DNA from: Synechococcus sp. MED850
GTDB taxonomy: Bacteria > Cyanobacteriota > Cyanobacteriia > PCC-6307 > Cyanobiaceae
Direction: 5' to 3'
Assembly: GCA_002700765.1 (NCBI GenBank)
Contig: PAEP01000004.1
Span: 10,073 to 28,507, forward strand
DNA: 18,435 bases
The translations under genes and the position numbers were made by a program. The notes beneath the pieces were generated by a model that did not search any database, was not told the DNA's origin, and saw nothing but the letters and a program-made list of their open reading frames with translations. This document shows, one piece after another, positions 15,621-18,435 of the stretch (its first letter is position 1; each line of letters opens with the position of its first letter).

Positions 15621-16779
15621 GGTCCGTGCCGAGCAACTCGGCCATCGCTTTCTGCTGCGGAGAAGGTTCCACCAGATCCTGGCGGCGGGCGTCGGTGATC
15701 AGCCAGTCGAGGGACGCTTCCTGAACGTCGAAATGGTCGCCGTTCTTTCCAACGCAGTAACGACCGAAGACCAGTTTCTCAACGAGTTGCACCCCAGCGC
15801 CGATGCGGGAGTAATCAAAAATGATCGAGTTGTCGATCGTGGCGCCCTCACAGATGTGACAGCTTGGGCCGATCATGGCGGGTCCAACAATCGTCGTGCC
15901 GTCTTCGATCTTCGTCATTCCCCCCACGTAGATGGGGCCAGAGACATTGATCTTGTCCCAGTTGGCAGCCACATTCAGACCGGTGAACACACCCGGACGA
16001 ATCTCCTTGCCTGGAATGCCAACCTGACGCACTTCACCCAACAGAACACTGCGAATCGCCTGCCAGTAATCGGGAACTTTGCCGATATCAACCCACTCGA
16101 AGTCCATTGGGATGGCATAGAACGGTGCTCCGAGATCCGCCAGCTTGGGGAACAGATCCGATCCGATGTCGAAGGACAGGCCAGACGGAATGTGATCGAA
16201 GATTTCAGGCTCGAAGATGTAAATGCCGGTGTTGATGGTGTCGCTCAGAGCGTCTTCAATTCTTGGTTTCTCCTGGAAATGGGAGATGCGGTCCTGATCA
16301 TCTGTCACCACAACGCCGTAGCTGCTGACCTGGTCCATCGGAACCTTCTTGGTCACCAAACTGGCAAGGGCCCCTTTCTCACGATGACGCCGGACCGCTT
16401 CGGTGAGATCAAGATCGATCAGGGCATCGCCGCAGAGCACCACAAAGGTGTCATCAAAGAATCGTTGAAAGTCTTGGATTTTCTTGAGGCCACCAGCTGA
16501 ACCCATGGCATTGCCAATCAGTTCGCCATCCTCGATTCGTCCTTCGAAGCTGTACGCAATCTCAACACCAAAACGCTGTCCATCACGGAAGTAATTCTCG
16601 ATCTCCTCGGCGAGGTGAGACACATTCACCATCACTTCCTTGAAGCCGTGCTCCTTGAGCAGCTCAAGCAGAAATTCCATCACCGGCTTCTGCAGGATCG
16701 GAATCATGGGTTTGGGGATCACATGGGTGATCGGCTGAACCCTCGTCCCTCTACCGGCCGCCAGAATCATCGCCTTCAT
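15601..16779 (-). CDS. Sugar-phosphate nucleotidyltransferase (mannose-1-P guanylyltransferase / glucose-1-P nucleotidyltransferase family)
   Basis: The 392-residue product activates a sugar 1-phosphate with a nucleotide, probably for polysaccharide or glycolipid synthesis in the cytosol. It starts MKAMILAAGRGTRVQPIT, the NTP-binding loop, followed by the IPKPMIPI lysine box and the metal-binding Asp in VVLCGDALIDLDL. The C-terminal third has hexapeptide-repeat features of a left-handed beta-helix (IYVGGMTKIEDGTTIVGPAMIGPSCHI and following). The exact sugar and base cannot be read from this; GDP-mannose, UDP-glucose and ADP-glucose enzymes share this layout. The frame extends five codons upstream to an ATG at 16794, but the conserved N-terminus fits the ATG at 16779. 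It lies 42 bases after scpA on the same strand. Confidence 0.9.
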   Translation of the reverse strand: MKAMILAAGRGTRVQPITHVIPKPMIPILQKPVMEFLLELLKEHGFKEVMVNVSHLAEEIENYFRDGQRFGVEIAYSFEGRIEDGELIGNAMGSAGGLKKIQDFQRFFDDTFVVLCGDALIDLDLTEAVRRHREKGALASLVTKKVPMDQVSSYGVVVTDDQDRISHFQEKPRIEDALSDTINTGIYIFEPEIFDHIPSGLSFDIGSDLFPKLADLGAPFYAIPMDFEWVDIGKVPDYWQAIRSVLLGEVRQVGIPGKEIRPGVFTGLNVAANWDKINVSGPIYVGGMTKIEDGTTIVGPAMIGPSCHICEGATIDNSIIFDYSRIGAGVQLVEKLVFGRYCVGKNGDHFDVQEASLDWLITDARRQDLVEPSPQQKAMAELLGTDLTSAAS

Positions 16780-16816
16780 TGGCGTTCCAGGCATCGAAGA
16801 TGTGGAACATTAAACC

Positions 16817-16830
16817 GCGGCTTAAGCCGC
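16817..16830. repeat. Perfect 14-bp palindrome across the scpA stop codon
   Basis: GCGGCTTAAGCCGC is its own reverse complement and contains the scpA stop (TAA on the minus strand, 16824-16822). It shares the GCTTAAG core with the elements at gltA and ndhA. No T-run follows, so a terminator is unlikely, and with no loop it cannot form a normal hairpin without breaking central pairs. Confidence 0.35.
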
Positions 16831-17730
16831 CAGTGTGGTGCTGGTCGGCATCGAAGCTGGCACGTCAACGCTGCTGAGCGGCAGCTGCGTGACGGAACCG
16901 ACGGCAGGGATCCGCCGCATGCGCAACGGGGCATGGAGCCAGCCGTTCTGTTCCAACTCCACCCGGCCCTGGGACGAAAGAAACAGCAGGGCCCAGAACA
17001 CCCCAACCCGATCGGTGTCCAGATCAGCCTTGGCCACCTCCCGCCAGCGCTGCACAAGAGCGTCGAAGTCAATCCAGCCAAGGGCTTCTTCCCAGCCATT
17101 GAGATAAGTGCCAAGGGCGGCTGTGGTTTCCGGCAGTTTTTCGCGGTGTGCCAGGCCGGCGACCTGGGCGATCGCCTCTCGGTTGCTGAAGCGCTTCTGC
17201 CGCTGCCGTCGACGCTGCTGCAGTTCATCGGATTCGAGCTGCTCAGCGATCGTCTCCAGCTGTTCGATCAGCTCGCCGAGCGTGACTGGCCGACGCAGCG
17301 GTGGTGGGGCGATGGGACGGCGTTGCAGATGGCGCTCCGGTCGACGGGGCAGATCAAAGGCTGGATCAAGCCAGCCCTGTTCATCGAATGGGGCTTCGTA
17401 GCTCTCTTCAACCTCAGGTGGCGGGGGAAGAATGCTCGCCTCCAACACCTCAGCCTTCAGACCCACGAGCACGGACGCTGCCAGAAAGGCTTCGCTGCTG
17501 TCCGCAAGATCCCGCTCATAGCTACCGCCGCGCCCTGCGATCGCAGCCGCAACCTGCTTGGGCACCGCGATGCGCTGGCTCAGCTGATCGAGGAAGCCGT
17601 CGATTACAGCAATGACATCCACATCCCAGGGGTCTAGATCGCCCCGCTCGGCGGCGTCCTGCAAAAGACGGATGGCCAGTCGCGCCCCGACATCAGCTCC
17701 TGGACTTGCTCCGACCGGCTGCAACGGCAT
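16822..17730 (-). CDS. scpA: Segregation and condensation protein A
   Basis: ScpA is the kleisin that bridges SMC heads and, with ScpB, forms bacterial condensin. The 302-residue product has the family N-terminus RLAIRLLQDAAERGDLDPWDVDVIAVIDGFL, corresponding to the 'L-x-LI-x-x-x-xLD-x-x-D-I' helix pair that binds the SMC neck, then an AASVLVGLKAEVLE segment. The central linker is acidic and Pro-rich (ILPPPPEVEESYEAPFDEQG). The C-terminal winged helix includes the VGVFWALLFLSSQGRVELEQNGWLHAPL stretch. The length is slightly above B. subtilis ScpA, as usual for cyanobacteria. The ATG at 17730 is the first start found; no strong ribosome site is visible. Confidence 0.92.
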   Translation of the reverse strand: MPLQPVGASPGADVGARLAIRLLQDAAERGDLDPWDVDVIAVIDGFLDQLSQRIAVPKQVAAAIAGRGGSYERDLADSSEAFLAASVLVGLKAEVLEASILPPPPEVEESYEAPFDEQGWLDPAFDLPRRPERHLQRRPIAPPPLRRPVTLGELIEQLETIAEQLESDELQQRRRQRQKRFSNREAIAQVAGLAHREKLPETTAALGTYLNGWEEALGWIDFDALVQRWREVAKADLDTDRVGVFWALLFLSSQGRVELEQNGWLHAPLRMRRIPAVGSVTQLPLSSVDVPASMPTSTTLAA

Positions 17731-17808
17731 GACCTGACTGACCGAAACGTATCGATGCCAGCCAGGAGGTGCCAGTCGCGATGGGGAATTGGATCTGAGT
17801 GGTTGGCT

Positions 17809-18186
17809 TCAGCTGCCCGTGTTGCTGTCGGTATCTGTCCCATCACCACTGCTGGCGGCTGTGGCGGGAAGGAGGCCGAGCTGGGTTTCAACGGTGGAGC
17901 GGTACCGGTTCAGATCGGTTTCCAGCTCCTGAATGCGCACCTGCTGCGCTTCGAATTCGCTCGCCTTGCTGAATTGCTCCACGTTGTTGAGCATTCCGGT
18001 CCACGCTGCGAAAAACCAGGCAGCGATGGCGCCAAAGCCGGCGACCAGGAGCAAGAGGCCGGCCAGGGGAAGGGTGGTTTCGAAGCCCGGCACAAAGTGA
18101 ACGGTGGTTGGCGAGGTGTTCTCCAGGGTGAAGAACACCATCACAAGGCCGAAGGCGAAGATCAGGCCGAAATTGATCTGGCGCAT
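17809..18186 (-). CDS. LapA domain (DUF1049) membrane protein
   Basis: The 125-residue product has two hydrophobic helices (about 5-20 and 38-62), separated by the conserved FTLENTSPTTVHFVPGFETTLPL loop, the LapA/DUF1049 pattern. A charged, probably coiled-coil segment (about 68-103) follows, then a short acidic Ser/Thr/Asp tail. In enterobacteria LapA works with LapB in lipopolysaccharide regulation; whether the cyanobacterial protein does the same is unknown. It lies 78 bases upstream of scpA on the same strand and could share its transcript. The ATG at 18186 fits the usual MRQINFGLIF opening. Confidence 0.87.
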   Translation of the reverse strand: MRQINFGLIFAFGLVMVFFTLENTSPTTVHFVPGFETTLPLAGLLLLVAGFGAIAAWFFAAWTGMLNNVEQFSKASEFEAQQVRIQELETDLNRYRSTVETQLGLLPATAASSGDGTDTDSNTGS

Positions 18187-18264
18187 GGCGTCGGGTTGTC
18201 GCGTTCAGAACTTACGGAGTCCTTGCAGTGGTTTCACGCGACCAGCAGCAACCCATGCACTTGT

Positions 18265-18435
18265 TCATGACACGGGAATCTGGGGAGCGCGGATCAGGGC
18301 CTGAACACCGGGTTGACTGCGGATGATCGGGGCGGTCGGTTTGGTGATCCGTTCCATCGCGGTCACATCTCGGCTCACCAGAGCTTCGATGGAGGTTCGG
18401 TAGCTGTCGGTCATCAGCCTTGGGTAGAGGCCGAT
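18265..18435 (-). CDS. C-terminal end of an unrecognised protein (gene runs off the right edge)
   Basis: The minus strand is open from the window edge to a TGA at 18265, giving 56 residues that start IGLYPRLMTDSYRTSIEAL and end RSQPGVQALIRAPQIPVS. The composition looks like real protein (amphipathic helix, then a Pro/Ile-rich tail). I do not recognise the family, and the diagnostic part is outside the window. The 78 bases between its stop and the LapA-domain gene hold no other gene that I can see and probably contain that gene's promoter. Confidence 0.6.
   Translation of the reverse strand: MGLYPRLMTDSYRTSIEALVSRDVTAMERITKPTAPIIRSQPGVQALIRAPQIPVS

Noticed and set aside
15733..17637. Long plus-strand frames opposite the nucleotidyltransferase gene and scpA (255 and 340 codons).
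   Set aside because: Both are mirror frames of well-supported genes, and their composition (His/Arg-rich) is typical of antisense translation.
1..18435. CRISPR array, tRNA, rRNA, insertion sequence or prophage genes.
   Set aside because: I found no spaced direct repeats, no cloverleaf with a TTCRANNC-type arm, and no transposase, integrase or phage-like protein.

Overview
This window looks like a core chromosomal segment of a marine picocyanobacterium of the Synechococcus type. The evidence is the high-GC coding sequence, a citrate synthase gene followed by ndhA-ndhI-ndhG-ndhE, a PedR-like small LuxR regulator with a C-terminal NCCTLP cysteine cluster, a DUF3352 protein, HrcA, and a SUI1/YciH-like gene near trpB. 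I see no rRNA, tRNA, CRISPR array, transposase or prophage gene.

Left region (1-6546). The start of a SUI1-family gene runs off the left edge on the minus strand. A cytosolic-looking class A beta-lactamase-fold serine hydrolase lies upstream of it on the same strand. Divergent from that are a SAM-dependent methyltransferase and trpB. Directly behind trpB is a visibly AT-richer gene for a membrane protein that reads like a prokaryotic pentameric ligand-gated (Cys-loop-type) ion channel. On the opposite strand, a rhodanese gene and hrcA share one base at their junction. A possible short ORF follows hrcA with a CTG start that overlaps the hrcA stop.

Middle region (6601-14169), all plus strand. 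A membrane-anchored DUF3352 protein overlaps a SixA-type phosphohistidine phosphatase. Then come citrate synthase (gltA), the NDH-1 membrane/connecting subunits NdhA, NdhI, NdhG and NdhE, NAD kinase, and a CYTH/triphosphate-tunnel protein. Together these genes concern central carbon flow, electron input into the plastoquinone pool and the NAD/NADP balance. The leaders of gltA and ndhA carry the same 12-mer and the same small stem sequence.

Right region (14170-18435). A short plus-strand ORF meets the minus-strand pedR-like gene tail to tail. pedR is divergent from metF across a spacer with a perfect 7-1-7 inverted repeat. metF converges with, and overlaps by 20 bases, a minus-strand group: a nucleotidyltransferase for sugar phosphates, scpA (chromosome segregation) and a LapA-domain membrane protein. 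The C-terminal 56 codons of an unrecognised protein run off the right edge.

The most unusual items are the ion-channel-like gene behind trpB, the repeated hairpin leaders at gltA and ndhA, and two short ORFs that a length-filtered gene caller would miss.
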